The notes below the pieces were generated by a model, which saw only the letters and a program-made list of their open reading frames with translations, had not been told where the DNA came from and ran no database searches. From assembly GCA_947177185.1 (NCBI GenBank), contig CAMWTJ010000006.1:34108-98107 (forward strand): 64,000 nt of DNA, written 5' to 3'. Every line of letters begins with the position of its first letter. The stretch's first letter is position 1. Of this stretch, positions 54,477 to 63,491 are shown in pieces. Both the position numbers and the translations under genes were made by a program. This DNA comes from an uncultured Porphyromonadaceae bacterium (GTDB lineage: Bacteria > Bacteroidota > Bacteroidia > Bacteroidales > Muribaculaceae).

Positions 54477-55466
54477 ATGGCCTCCAGAATACTTCCCCTC
54501 ATATTCATCGCCACAGCGGCCATAGCAGGCTGTAGCGGCGGCGGCGACACCGGCGCCGCCCACGGCCCCTTCAAGGGCTATTGGAGCGCCCTTGCCGAAG
54601 CCGACAGCAGCGACACAGGCTACAAATACCACGTCAGGCTTGATTTCTACGACACCACCGTGTGTGTCGACGGATTCGAGCACTCGCTCGGCGTGCTGAG
54701 CATCGACGAAGACCGCGCCATATACAAACCCGTTACGGCCGATGTGATTAAAGAGGTCAACATCATAAGCAACACCGAGGCCGACATCAAATACGTGCAG
54801 CAGAGCTCAGGACAGCTCTGGAGCGGAAAACTGCTCTACGACCCCGCCTCGCACACTATGACTTTCGCCAACGGCCACATGCTCAAACCCGGGGCCGACG
54901 GCGACACCACGCCGGTGTGCCTGCCCTACAGCATAAAGCCCACCGACATAGCGTTCGGCCACGTAAGCGACAAGCCCAACTACAAGGAAATACCCGGCCA
55001 CTACACAGTGCTGCAGCTGCCCGACCGCATCTACTACCGCAACGTGATAGCCGACGAAAGCACCGAGCCGCCGTTCGGCGACGTGCAGCTGCGCTGCTAC
55101 TACCCCGCTACCGACCGCGACGTCAATATCACCAACGAGATAGGCTTGTCGCCGCTGGCATCCAGCTACAACGCCACAATCATAGACTGCTGGGAGATAC
55201 CCGACGCAGCCGGCCTAATGCTCATAATCTGGACCGGCTCGCCCAATTTCCAGGAATTCACGCTATATCGCGTCGACGACGACAACAAGTTCAAGGACGT
55301 GGACTATGTGATAGGCCGCCGCTGCACATCCGTGGGGCTCGACCGGCCCGACAGCACCGAGGTGGCCTCACTCTACCGCGCCGGAAGCCGCGTGCGCGCC
55401 TACGACCCGCGCACCCGCACCACACGCGTCTACGACCTGTCCGGGCGTCATATAGCCGTCAAATAG
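54477..55466 (+). CDS. Lipoprotein of unknown function
   Basis: Lipoprotein of 329 residues: MASRILPLIFIATAAIAGC with Cys19 followed by Ser-Gly-Gly-Gly. The mature part appears beta-rich (YKYHVRLDFYDTTVCVDG, IYKPVTADVIKEVNIISNTEADIKYV) and contains no family motif I recognise. The C-terminus ends RTTRVYDLSGRHIAVK, which resembles the end of a Por secretion-type or 'VYDLSGR' sorting tail of Bacteroidota. In that case it would be unusual to combine it with a lipid anchor. It stands alone between the xylan operon and the Trp/Gly-rich gene, with its own promoter. Confidence 0.65.
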   Translation: MASRILPLIFIATAAIAGCSGGGDTGAAHGPFKGYWSALAEADSSDTGYKYHVRLDFYDTTVCVDGFEHSLGVLSIDEDRAIYKPVTADVIKEVNIISNTEADIKYVQQSSGQLWSGKLLYDPASHTMTFANGHMLKPGADGDTTPVCLPYSIKPTDIAFGHVSDKPNYKEIPGHYTVLQLPDRIYYRNVIADESTEPPFGDVQLRCYYPATDRDVNITNEIGLSPLASSYNATIIDCWEIPDAAGLMLIIWTGSPNFQEFTLYRVDDDNKFKDVDYVIGRRCTSVGLDRPDSTEVASLYRAGSRVRAYDPRTRTTRVYDLSGRHIAVK

Positions 55467-55510
55467 CGGCGTCCGCCGCCGGCCGTTTGCATCAGCGCCG
55501 GTGCACTATA

Positions 55511-55542
55511 TTTGCAGATATCAAGTTTTTTCCGTAGATTTG
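55511..55542 (+). promoter_or_regulatory. Promoter of the Trp/Gly-rich protein gene
   Basis: TTTG at 55511-55514, 20 bases, TAGATTTG at 55535-55542. The 5' leader would be about 125 bases long, with no clear riboswitch-like fold that I could recognise. Confidence 0.65.
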
Positions 55543-55673
55543 CGGCGAATAGGCTCCTGCCGTTAAACTTTTTACGCCGGCATACGTCTAAATACTAACA
55601 CGGAGGCTGCTGCACGCGCGCACGCGGCTTCCCTATCGCAATCCATTTAAAAATCTCTCTATCGACCAACCAT

Positions 55674-56816
55674 ATGCGACGCTACATCACCATGATTCTC
55701 TCTCTTGCGGTGCTCGCTCTGCCGGCAGCGGCGCAAGATTACGACGACATCTACTACAACCCCAAGAAAAAGACAGCACCCAAAGCCACCGCTCCGGCCC
55801 GCACGCCGGCAGCAGTGTCAGACTATCCGGCGGCCGACACCTACATGCCCTCTCTCGGAGATGGCCTGCAGATGAGTGTCGACGAATACAACCGCCACTA
55901 CACCTCCGCTCCCGACGCGGCAGAGCTTGCGCTCGACAGCCTCGCCGGCACTGATGCGTTCGCCTACACGCGACGCCTCGAGCGCTTCCACAATCCCGAT
56001 GTCATAGCGCAGAGCGGCGACGAAGAACTCGCCGAATACTACTATGCCACCGAGCCGCAGACTGTGGTCAACGTCAACGTAATCGAACTTGACCCGTGGG
56101 ACTGGTGGGGACCCGGATGGAACTGGGCATGGAGCTGGCGCTCGCCTTTCTACCCTTCGTACTGGAATCCCTACTACGGCTACGGCTACAACTGGGCCTG
56201 GGGTCCGACATGGAGCTGGGGCTGGGGCGGATGGTACGACCCATGGTTCGGCTGGGGACCGAGCTGGAGCTGGGGACCGGCTCTGCCGCCTCCCGGCCAC
56301 GGACCCGCCTGGGGCAGCCACGCATGGCGCCCGAGCAGCCCCGGAGCCAGCCGTCCGCACCGCACCGCCACCGGCTCGGGTATGGCCAACAGCCACCGTC
56401 CCGGCAACAACGGCTACGGCGCGCCCGCACGCCCCGGCACATCGGCACGCCCCGGTTCGGCCACGCGCCCGTCGGCAGGCGGCACCACCGTCGGCCGAGG
56501 CCGCTTCGGAAACTCGCGCACCGGCAGCACCGGCATTAACCGCACGCAGTCAGGCTCCGGCCGCCGCGCCACAGGTGTACGCGGCTCTTCGGTAGGGTCG
56601 CAGCGCAGCTCCGCCGGCAGCACCAACCGCGCGCGCAACAGCAGCTCAAACAGCAATTCCTCGCGCAACAATTCCAACAACAGCAACTGGAACAACTCCC
56701 ACCGCAGCAGCGGCAGCAGCTTCGGCAGCGGCAGCTTCGGCGGAGGAAGCCGAGGCGGTGGCGGCGGTTTCGGCGGAGGCAGTCACAGCTCCGGCGGCGG
56801 ACGCGGACGCCGATAA
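55674..56816 (+). CDS. Low-complexity Trp/Gly/Ser/Asn-rich exported protein
   Basis: The signal peptide MRRYITMILSLAVLALPAAA is followed by YDDIYYNPKKK and a moderately ordered N-terminal part to about 130. Next comes a striking aromatic block at about 140-210 built from Trp, Gly, Tyr and Pro (GWNWAWSW, YGYNWAWGPTWSWGW). The last 170 residues are a disordered tail rich in Gly, Ser, Arg and Asn ending GGGRGRR. The N-terminal part resembles a family of Bacteroidales exported proteins of unknown function. Such sequences can assemble or phase-separate, but nothing here proves it. Codon use fits the neighbours. Confidence 0.7.
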   Translation: MRRYITMILSLAVLALPAAAQDYDDIYYNPKKKTAPKATAPARTPAAVSDYPAADTYMPSLGDGLQMSVDEYNRHYTSAPDAAELALDSLAGTDAFAYTRRLERFHNPDVIAQSGDEELAEYYYATEPQTVVNVNVIELDPWDWWGPGWNWAWSWRSPFYPSYWNPYYGYGYNWAWGPTWSWGWGGWYDPWFGWGPSWSWGPALPPPGHGPAWGSHAWRPSSPGASRPHRTATGSGMANSHRPGNNGYGAPARPGTSARPGSATRPSAGGTTVGRGRFGNSRTGSTGINRTQSGSGRRATGVRGSSVGSQRSSAGSTNRARNSSSNSNSSRNNSNNSNWNNSHRSSGSSFGSGSFGGGSRGGGGGFGGGSHSSGGGRGRR

Positions 56817-56836
56817 AACGCGACACAGCCTGCAAG

Positions 56837-56867
56837 CAGGGGCGCGACGACACGTGTCGCGTCCCTG
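56837..56867 (+). terminator. Hairpin after the Trp/Gly-rich gene
   Basis: CAGGG and GCGCGAC pair with GTCGCGT and CCCTG around a short loop; a second outer pairing (GCCTGCA with TGCAATAGGC) extends it. There is no U run, so termination strength is uncertain. Confidence 0.5.
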
Positions 56868-56961
56868 ACTGCAATAGGCCACGCGCCACGCGCGTTAAAC
56901 AAACCGTGCGCGCACGGTGTTATATTTTCATCCCAAACGACGTTTTCAACACCTTTTGTTT

Positions 56962-58584
56962 ATGAAGAAGATACTCCTCCACGCAATAGCGCTCGCACTG
57001 CCCGCCACAGCGCTGGCCCAAAGCGCAACCGAAGCCTACACGCTCTCGCAGAGCGAAATCCGCGGCACGGCGCGCTTCATGGCCATGGGCGGCGCTTTCA
57101 CTGCCCTCGGCGGCGACCTCTCGGCCGTGTCGCTCAATCCCGCCTCACTCGGCGTGTATCGCAGCAGCGAAATCGGAGCCACACTCGACATCAGTTTCCG
57201 CAACTACAAGACCGACAGCGAAAACCCCAGCCAGACACGCGCCTACTGCAACAATTTCGGCTATGTGGGCGTGGCGCGCCTCGGCGACTACAACACCTTG
57301 CGCACCTTCGCCTGGGGAGCCGCCTACAACCGCATCAACAGCTTCGACCGCATGGTCTACGGCTATAACCCCGTCACATCCACTTCGCTCACCAACTATG
57401 TGGCGGCCTACATGAACGGCGTAAACCCCGCCGACATGGATTTCACCAAAGAATACAATCCCTATGCCGACTCCGACATAGACTGGCTCGGAATACTCTC
57501 CTACAGCGCCTACATGATCAATCCGGCCGGCAACAGCAGCACCTACTCGGGACTGTTTCAAAACGGCACCAGGGGCGACGCCTACCTCAAGACACGCGAA
57601 CGCGGCTACATCGACGAGTACGACCTCAGCTTCGGCGGCAACATCTCCGACGTGGTGATGTGGGGTCTGAACGTCGGCATCACCGACCTCAGCTACTCCC
57701 GCGAGAGCCTCTACTCCGAAAGCATGGAAGGCGCCTACATCGCCAACTATAAAGGGCAACTGACCACCGGCAACGCCGGCTTCGACCTCTACACGCCCGA
57801 GCACATAAGCGGCAACGGCTGGAACCTCAATTTCGGCCTCATAATCAAGCCCGTCAACGAACTGCGCATAGGCATGTCCATCAAGACACCCACATGGTGG
57901 AATCTCAGCCATGCCTACTACGGCGAGGTAAACAGCCGCTATTTCGACCCCTCGCTCCCCGAAAGCACCGACAAGGACCGACCGAACCCGCTGATGCTTA
58001 ACGAGTACACCGACGACGCCCAGTTTGACTCGCGCCTGCGCTCGCCCTGGAAACTCAACCTCGGCATAGCCGGCGTGATAGGCAGCAAGGCCATCGTCAG
58101 CCTCGACTATGAGTACACGGCCTACCCCTCCATGCAGGTCAAATATCAGGACTACAACGGCTACTACTACACATCCAATTTCGTAGAAGACAAATACGTC
58201 ACCGAAGACATCAAGAACTACTACGAAGCCGGACACTCCCTGCGCGTGGGAGCCGAATACCGCGTGACTCCCTCGTTCAGCGTACGCGCCGGCTACGCAT
58301 GGCAGGGCGGCGGCGTGAAGAGCGACGTCTGCGAAGGCGACGGCTACACGCAGGTCTACACCTACGGCACCGACCGCTCCTACGTGTTCAACAAGAGCAC
58401 CAACTATGTGAGCCTCGGCCTCGGCTACCGCTACAAGGGATGGTATATCGACGCCGCCTACGTGCACCGCGACCGTAAGAGCGTCTACCACTGCTACACC
58501 GACTGGGACGGCAACCGCGCGCCTCAGGGTTCGCTCTCCAACCGCGACAACAGCATTGTGCTCAGCACAGGATTCCGTTTCTGA
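56962..58584 (+). CDS. FadL/OmpP1-type outer-membrane transport protein
   Basis: Predicted outer-membrane channel for hydrophobic compounds, 540 residues. The start at 56962 (MKKILLHAIALALPATALA) gives the signal peptide; ATG 56917 would add 15 residues before it. The hallmark FMAMGGAFTALGGDLSAVSLNPASLGVYRSSE at about 38-70 is the FadL N-terminal hatch region (the NPA motif). The rest is alternating strands ending VLSTGFRF. Substrate is unknown. The serine dehydratase gene follows after 15 bases. Confidence 0.85.
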   Translation: MKKILLHAIALALPATALAQSATEAYTLSQSEIRGTARFMAMGGAFTALGGDLSAVSLNPASLGVYRSSEIGATLDISFRNYKTDSENPSQTRAYCNNFGYVGVARLGDYNTLRTFAWGAAYNRINSFDRMVYGYNPVTSTSLTNYVAAYMNGVNPADMDFTKEYNPYADSDIDWLGILSYSAYMINPAGNSSTYSGLFQNGTRGDAYLKTRERGYIDEYDLSFGGNISDVVMWGLNVGITDLSYSRESLYSESMEGAYIANYKGQLTTGNAGFDLYTPEHISGNGWNLNFGLIIKPVNELRIGMSIKTPTWWNLSHAYYGEVNSRYFDPSLPESTDKDRPNPLMLNEYTDDAQFDSRLRSPWKLNLGIAGVIGSKAIVSLDYEYTAYPSMQVKYQDYNGYYYTSNFVEDKYVTEDIKNYYEAGHSLRVGAEYRVTPSFSVRAGYAWQGGGVKSDVCEGDGYTQVYTYGTDRSYVFNKSTNYVSLGLGYRYKGWYIDAAYVHRDRKSVYHCYTDWDGNRAPQGSLSNRDNSIVLSTGFRF

Positions 58585-58599
58585 GCCTGCGCCCGCACA

Positions 58600-59799
58600 A
58601 TGGAATCCATCAAGCAGCTTTACAAGATAGGCCGTGGCCCGAGCAGCTCCCACACCATGGGGCCGCGCAAGGCCGCGGCCCGCTTTGCCGAGAGCCTCGA
58701 CCACGCTCCGGCACGCTTTGAGGTGACGCTCTACGGCAGCCTGGCCGCGACTGGCCGCGGCCACCTTACGGATGTGGCCGTGCTCGACGTGCTTTCGCCG
58801 ATAGCCCCCGCAGAAATACTCTGGGCGCCCGACACCGTGCTTCCGTTCCACACCAACGGCATGACATTCCGGGCCTACGACGCCGATGGCAGCCAGTACG
58901 CCTCGCGCACATACTACAGCATAGGCGGCGGCGATATAGTGGAAGAAGGCGAAACGCGCACTCCGGGACGCAGCATATATCCGATGACAAAAATACAGGA
59001 CATACTGCAGTGGTGCGAGGAAACCGGCCGCAGCTACTGGGAGTATGTCGACGCCCACGAATCGCCCGACATCTGGGACTACCTGCGCGAAGTGTGGCGG
59101 GTGATGAAAGCGGCGGTGGAACGCGGCATCGAGGCCGAAGGAGTGCTGCCGGGCGGCCTCGGCGTGCGGCGCAAGGCCGTAAGTTACTACGTGCACGCCG
59201 CCGGATATGCCGACAGCCTTAAAAGCCGCGGCCTGGTATATGCCTACGCACTCGCCGTGAGCGAGGAAAACGCCGCCGGCGGCGAGATAGTCACGGCGCC
59301 CACCTGCGGCTCCTGCGGCATCGTGCCGGCCGTGCTCTACCATCTCCACCACTCCAAGCATTTCAGCGAGCAGCGCATACTGAGAGCGCTCGCCACCGCC
59401 GGCCTGTTCGGCAACGTGGTGAAACACAACGCCAGCGTAAGCGGCGCCGAGGTGGGCTGTCAGGGAGAAGTGGGAGTGGCCTGCGCCATGGCGGCAGCCG
59501 CCGCCTCGCAGCTGTTCGGAGGCACGCCGGCGCAAATCGAATATTCCGCCGAGATGGGACTCGAGCATCACCTCGGCCTCACGTGCGACCCCGTGTGCGG
59601 ACTCGTACAGATTCCCTGCATCGAGCGCAACGCCTATGCCGCCGCACGCGCTCTGGACGCCAATCTGTATGCCGCCTACAGCGACGGACGCCATTCGGTC
59701 AGCTTCGACCGCATAGTCGAGGTGATGAAACAGACCGGCCACGACATACCCTCGCTCTACAAGGAAACGGCCCTCGGCGGCCTCGCCGTTATAAAATAG
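58600..59799 (+). CDS. sdaA: L-serine ammonia-lyase, iron-sulfur type, single chain
   Basis: Deaminates L-serine to pyruvate. The beta domain comes first (MESIKQLYKIGRGPSSSHTMGPRKAA), the alpha domain after about residue 170. Three cluster ligands are visible: Cys287 in GAEVGCQGEVG, Cys329 and Cys340 in LTCDPVCGLVQIPC. The spacings of 42 and 11 residues match those of known iron-sulfur serine dehydratases. TCGSCGIVP (Cys236, Cys239) is also conserved. At 399 residues it is shorter than E. coli SdaA but normal for Bacteroidales. It ends at a terminator whose loop carries half of the xylan operator. Confidence 0.93.
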   Translation: MESIKQLYKIGRGPSSSHTMGPRKAAARFAESLDHAPARFEVTLYGSLAATGRGHLTDVAVLDVLSPIAPAEILWAPDTVLPFHTNGMTFRAYDADGSQYASRTYYSIGGGDIVEEGETRTPGRSIYPMTKIQDILQWCEETGRSYWEYVDAHESPDIWDYLREVWRVMKAAVERGIEAEGVLPGGLGVRRKAVSYYVHAAGYADSLKSRGLVYAYALAVSEENAAGGEIVTAPTCGSCGIVPAVLYHLHHSKHFSEQRILRALATAGLFGNVVKHNASVSGAEVGCQGEVGVACAMAAAAASQLFGGTPAQIEYSAEMGLEHHLGLTCDPVCGLVQIPCIERNAYAAARALDANLYAAYSDGRHSVSFDRIVEVMKQTGHDIPSLYKETALGGLAVIK

Positions 59800-59807
59800 C
59801 CGTACAT

Positions 59808-59873
59808 GTTACCGCCGCCGCTGTGTTTTGTTACGCAGCGGCGGCCTTTTTTATGCGCTTATTGCTAATTTTG
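59808..59873 (+). promoter_or_regulatory. Regulated promoter and tandem operator of the distal GH43 pair
   Basis: ATGTTAC (core 59808-59812), second GTTAC 22 bases on (59830-59834), 31 bases, then TAATTTTG (59866-59873). Same layout as the three operators at 32-39 kb except that the half-sites are one base further apart. The second half-site lies in the loop of the sdaA terminator hairpin. Confidence 0.7.
59814..59852 (+). terminator. Terminator of sdaA overlapping an operator
   Basis: Perfect 10-base arms (59814-59823 and 59836-59845), 12-base loop, then a run of six T after one C. A strong rho-independent terminator. Confidence 0.9.
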
Positions 59874-59904
59874 CATCCCGACCATGAAAAAAAACATCAC
59901 CATC

Positions 59905-62010
59905 ATGCACCATATAGCCCGATACGTCACCGCACTTGCCGTAGCAGCCGCAGCCTGCACAGGAACTGACACCGCACAGGCCCGGAGCTGGACAGCCGAC
60001 AACGGCAACGGCACCTTCACAAACCCCATACTGTACGACGAGTTTTCAGACCCGGACATAATCCGCGTAGGCGACAAATTCTACCTCGCGGGCACCACCA
60101 TGCACACCGTGCCCGGGCCGGTGCTGCTCGAAAGCGACGACCTCGTCAACTGGCGCTTTCTGAGCTACTGCACCGACAGGCTCGATTTCGGGCCGAAATT
60201 CAGCCTTCAGAACGGCAACATCTACGGCCAGGGCTTCTGGGCTCCGTGCCTGCGCTACCACGACGGCACTTTCTACGTGCTCAGCAACATCAACGGCGTG
60301 GGCACACAGGTTTTCGCAGCCACTGACCCGGCCGGGCCGTGGCGCCGCGTGCCCACGGAAATCGGCATACACGACTCGTCGCTGCTGTTCGACGACGACG
60401 GCAGGGTCTATGCCGTCTACGGCTACAACGAAGTGCACATGCTCGAGCTCGAGCCCGACCTGAGTCGCGCCGTGGAAGGTTCAGACCGCGTGGTCGTGCC
60501 CGCAGGCAACACCATGGGCGAAGGCCACCATTTCTACAAAATCGACGGAAAATACTACATCGTCAGTGCCAACTATTCGCCCGTGGGCCGCATGACGTGC
60601 GCGCGCGCCGACTCGCCCTACGGCCCTTACGAAACCGTCACCATCAGCGCCATGGAAACCTTCGGCGAGCTGAACCATGCCGGAGTCGACGGAATAGGTC
60701 AGCGCGAGTCGCTGCCCGGCAAAGGCGCGCCCTTCACTCTGCACCCGGCCAAAGGCAACTATCACGGCGCCACACCACTGCACCAGGGCGGCCTCGTAAG
60801 CCTGCCCGACGGCACGTGGTGGGGATTCAGCATGATTGATTTCCACTCGGTGGGACGCACGTTCTGCATATCGCCGGTCACATGGCACGACGGATGGCCC
60901 TACTTCGGGCTGCCGCGCAACCTCGGCCGCACGCCGCGCACGTGGGACAAGCCCGTGCAGGGACACACGCCGTGCGCGCCCTACGTACGCAGCGACTCGT
61001 TCGACGGCCCCGCACTCAACCCCATATGGCAGTGGAACCACAACCCCGACACACGCCACGCCGGGCTGCACCGCGGGCGGCTGCGCATCGACGCCGGCCG
61101 CGCCGAGAATTTCCTGCATGCGCGCAACACCCTCACGCAACGCGTCATAGGCCCCGAGTCTGAAGCCACCGTGGAATTATACCTCGGCGGCATGCGCGAC
61201 GGCGACGAAGCCGGCATAGCGCTGCTCAACGTGCCTTTCGCCACCCTCGGAGTGGTGTGCGACGGCAAGCGACACATAGTGCGGCGCTACACGCAGGCCG
61301 ACAACACCACCACCGACCTCGACACGCTGCCGGCCGGCACAAAAAAGATTTATCTGCGCGCCGCAGGCACCTTCGACAGAGATGTGGCCAATTTCTACTA
61401 TAGCACCGACGGACACACATTCACGCCCACCGGCGCCGACATACTGCTTCCGTACCAGTTGCTCACATTCCAAGGCACGCGCTACGCGCTCTATTCGTTC
61501 CGCGACCGCGACGGCAAGGGAGGCTACGCCGAATTCGACAATTTCACACTGCGCGAACCGCTGGCCGACCGCAGCGCCAATCTGCCCCTCGGCCGTACAA
61601 TCATTCTCGAAAACAAAGCCGACGGCTCGCGCGCATGGGCCAACCCGCACGGCATGCTCCACAGCGCGGCGCCGGGCTCTCCTGCCTACGACAGCGACCG
61701 CACGCGCTTCCGCGTGCTCGACCGCGGCCGCGGCCGCGTGGCCCTGCAGTGCGTGGCCGACGGCAGCTTCCTGTCGGTGCTCGGAGCCGGCCTATCGGCC
61801 GACGTGCGCCTTACGCCCGACGAGCGTGGCGAGGCATCGCAGTTTGTATGGCAGGACCTGCTGCGCGCCGACTGCATGCTGATGTCGGCCGTGACACAGC
61901 GCTACATAGCCATAGCCCCCGGCACCGGCGCGCCGTACAGCGCCGATAGCCCCGGCTGCCGTCCCGACCGCCTCGACGGCTCCGTATTCAAATTCACCAC
62001 CACCGACTGA
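59905..62010 (+). CDS. GH43 enzyme with beta-sandwich and a C-terminal beta-trefoil-like domain
   Basis: Inverting arabinofuranosidase/xylosidase. ATG 59905 (MHHIARYVTALAVAAAAC) is chosen because it lies 31 bases after the -7 box, as for GH115 and the 39-kb GH43. An ATG at 59884 gives MKKNITIMHHIARYV, a good signal peptide, but would leave only about 6 bases of leader. Catalytic residues in the 59905 numbering are Asp49 in FSDPDII, Asp157 in IHDSSLLF and Glu206 in GEGHHF. A beta-sandwich covers about 360-560, and the last 130 residues (TIILENKADGSRAW to FKFTTTD) look like a beta-trefoil, perhaps a binding module. 4 bases separate it from the next GH43. Confidence 0.85.
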   Translation: MHHIARYVTALAVAAAACTGTDTAQARSWTADNGNGTFTNPILYDEFSDPDIIRVGDKFYLAGTTMHTVPGPVLLESDDLVNWRFLSYCTDRLDFGPKFSLQNGNIYGQGFWAPCLRYHDGTFYVLSNINGVGTQVFAATDPAGPWRRVPTEIGIHDSSLLFDDDGRVYAVYGYNEVHMLELEPDLSRAVEGSDRVVVPAGNTMGEGHHFYKIDGKYYIVSANYSPVGRMTCARADSPYGPYETVTISAMETFGELNHAGVDGIGQRESLPGKGAPFTLHPAKGNYHGATPLHQGGLVSLPDGTWWGFSMIDFHSVGRTFCISPVTWHDGWPYFGLPRNLGRTPRTWDKPVQGHTPCAPYVRSDSFDGPALNPIWQWNHNPDTRHAGLHRGRLRIDAGRAENFLHARNTLTQRVIGPESEATVELYLGGMRDGDEAGIALLNVPFATLGVVCDGKRHIVRRYTQADNTTTDLDTLPAGTKKIYLRAAGTFDRDVANFYYSTDGHTFTPTGADILLPYQLLTFQGTRYALYSFRDRDGKGGYAEFDNFTLREPLADRSANLPLGRTIILENKADGSRAWANPHGMLHSAAPGSPAYDSDRTRFRVLDRGRGRVALQCVADGSFLSVLGAGLSADVRLTPDERGEASQFVWQDLLRADCMLMSAVTQRYIAIAPGTGAPYSADSPGCRPDRLDGSVFKFTTTD

Positions 62011-62014
62011 CACC

Positions 62015-63412
62015 ATGAAACACCGCCTTCCGCTTCTCGCAGCAGCCATAGGAGTGCTGACTGCAGCATACGCTTCCGACCCCGTGGTCACCACATCGTT
62101 CACCCCCGACCCGGCACCCTACGTGCACGGCGACACCGTGTATCTCTTCACCGGCCACGACGAGGACGACGCACAGTATTTCAAGATGAAAGACTGGCAA
62201 CTGTTCTCCACCACCGACATGCTGAACTGGACCTACCGCGGCACTCCCATCAGCACCGCCACATTCGGCTGGGCCGAACAGGGCGACAACGCATGGGCCG
62301 CCCAGGCCGTGGAGCGCAATGGAAAATGGTACTGGTACATCTGCGCCGGCGACACCGCCCGCCGCGGACTGCACAGCATAGGCGTGGCCGTGGCACCCGC
62401 GCCGGAAGGTCCCTACACCGACCCGCTCGGCGAGCCGCTCGTGCCCGGCACCACCCTTGGCTTCATAGACCCTTCGGTGTTTATTGACAACGACGGACAG
62501 GCATGGCTCTTCTGGGGCAACAACGGCATGTGGTACGCGCCGCTGGCCGACGACATGATAAGCCTGGCCGGCGAGGTGCGCGAGGTGGCCGGCCTTAACG
62601 ACCCCGCCGCGTTCGGCCCGATGCGCGAGAAACGCGACTACGCCACCAACACCATGATGATGAAAACCAACTACGAGGAAGGCCCGTGGGTGTTTCGCCG
62701 CGGCGACACCTACTATATAGTCTATGCGGCCGGCGGCGTGCCTGAGCATATGGCCTACTCGTATGCGTCGGACATACACGGCCCGTGGACCTACGGAGGA
62801 CGCATCATTGACGAATCTCCCGCAAGTTTCACCATACACGGCGGCAGCATCGAGTTCAAAGGACGCCACTTCATGTTCTACCACAACGGACTGGCTCCCA
62901 ACGGCGGAGGATTCCGCCGCGCCACCACCGTAGAAGAATTCAGCTGGCAGGGCGACAGCCTGCCGTTTATTCCGCACACACGCGGCGCCTTGGCAAAAGG
63001 CACCGGCACTCTCGACCCCTACAGCCGCGTGGAAGCCGAAACCATGGCCGGATGCTACGGCCTCAAGACCGACCGGCGCGCGGGCAGCGACCATTACATA
63101 ACCTCGGTGCACAACGGCGACTGGCTGAGGCTGCGCGATGTCGACTTTGGCGAGGAGCTGCCTGCTGGAGCCGCGATGTCGGTGATATTCTCGGCCGTTA
63201 AAGAAGGCGGCTGCGTGGAGTTTTACCTCGACCGTCCCGGAGGCACCCTGCTGGCCCGCGTGGAGGCTCCCGTCGGCGCAGAGGCCGGACTCGTCGGCAC
63301 AGGCGATGCCAAGGCCGGCGTGAGCGGCATACACGATGTGTATCTGCTGTTTCGCGGTGGCGACAGCGAGCTCTTCGACGTAGACGCATGGCAGCTGCAC
63401 CGCCCGCTATAG
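62015..63412 (+). CDS. GH43 arabinofuranosidase with C-terminal CBM6
   Basis: Exported (MKHRLPLLAAAIGVLTAAYA) enzyme of 465 residues. Propeller residues: Asp32 in PDPAPYVHGD, Asp152 in FIDPSVFI and Glu222 in YEEGPWVF; this pattern is typical of GH43_29-like arabinoxylan arabinofuranosidases. From about residue 335 a CBM6-like module follows (YSRVEAETMAGC, HNGDWLRLRDVDFG, ending FDVDAWQLHR). The two GH43 genes form an operon controlled by the fourth GTTAC operator. Its probable role is removal of arabinose from xylan chains. Confidence 0.9.
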   Translation: MKHRLPLLAAAIGVLTAAYASDPVVTTSFTPDPAPYVHGDTVYLFTGHDEDDAQYFKMKDWQLFSTTDMLNWTYRGTPISTATFGWAEQGDNAWAAQAVERNGKWYWYICAGDTARRGLHSIGVAVAPAPEGPYTDPLGEPLVPGTTLGFIDPSVFIDNDGQAWLFWGNNGMWYAPLADDMISLAGEVREVAGLNDPAAFGPMREKRDYATNTMMMKTNYEEGPWVFRRGDTYYIVYAAGGVPEHMAYSYASDIHGPWTYGGRIIDESPASFTIHGGSIEFKGRHFMFYHNGLAPNGGGFRRATTVEEFSWQGDSLPFIPHTRGALAKGTGTLDPYSRVEAETMAGCYGLKTDRRAGSDHYITSVHNGDWLRLRDVDFGEELPAGAAMSVIFSAVKEGGCVEFYLDRPGGTLLARVEAPVGAEAGLVGTGDAKAGVSGIHDVYLLFRGGDSELFDVDAWQLHRPL

Positions 63413-63455
63413 TAAAAAACTCGTCCCAAATAGCCTATAGCCCAAATCAAAGTGT

Positions 63456-63463
63456 TATATTTG
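63456..63463 (+). promoter_or_regulatory. Possible -7 element for the AAA ATPase gene
   Basis: TATATTTG, 28 bases upstream of the ATG. No clear -33 element. Confidence 0.45.
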
Positions 63464-63491
63464 CAAAATAATTCCAAATACGACACTTAAA

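Noticed and set aside
57145..59742. Long minus-strand frame (865 codons) across the FadL-like and sdaA genes
   Set aside because: It runs through two recognised genes and a stop-start junction; the translation is a compositional shadow.
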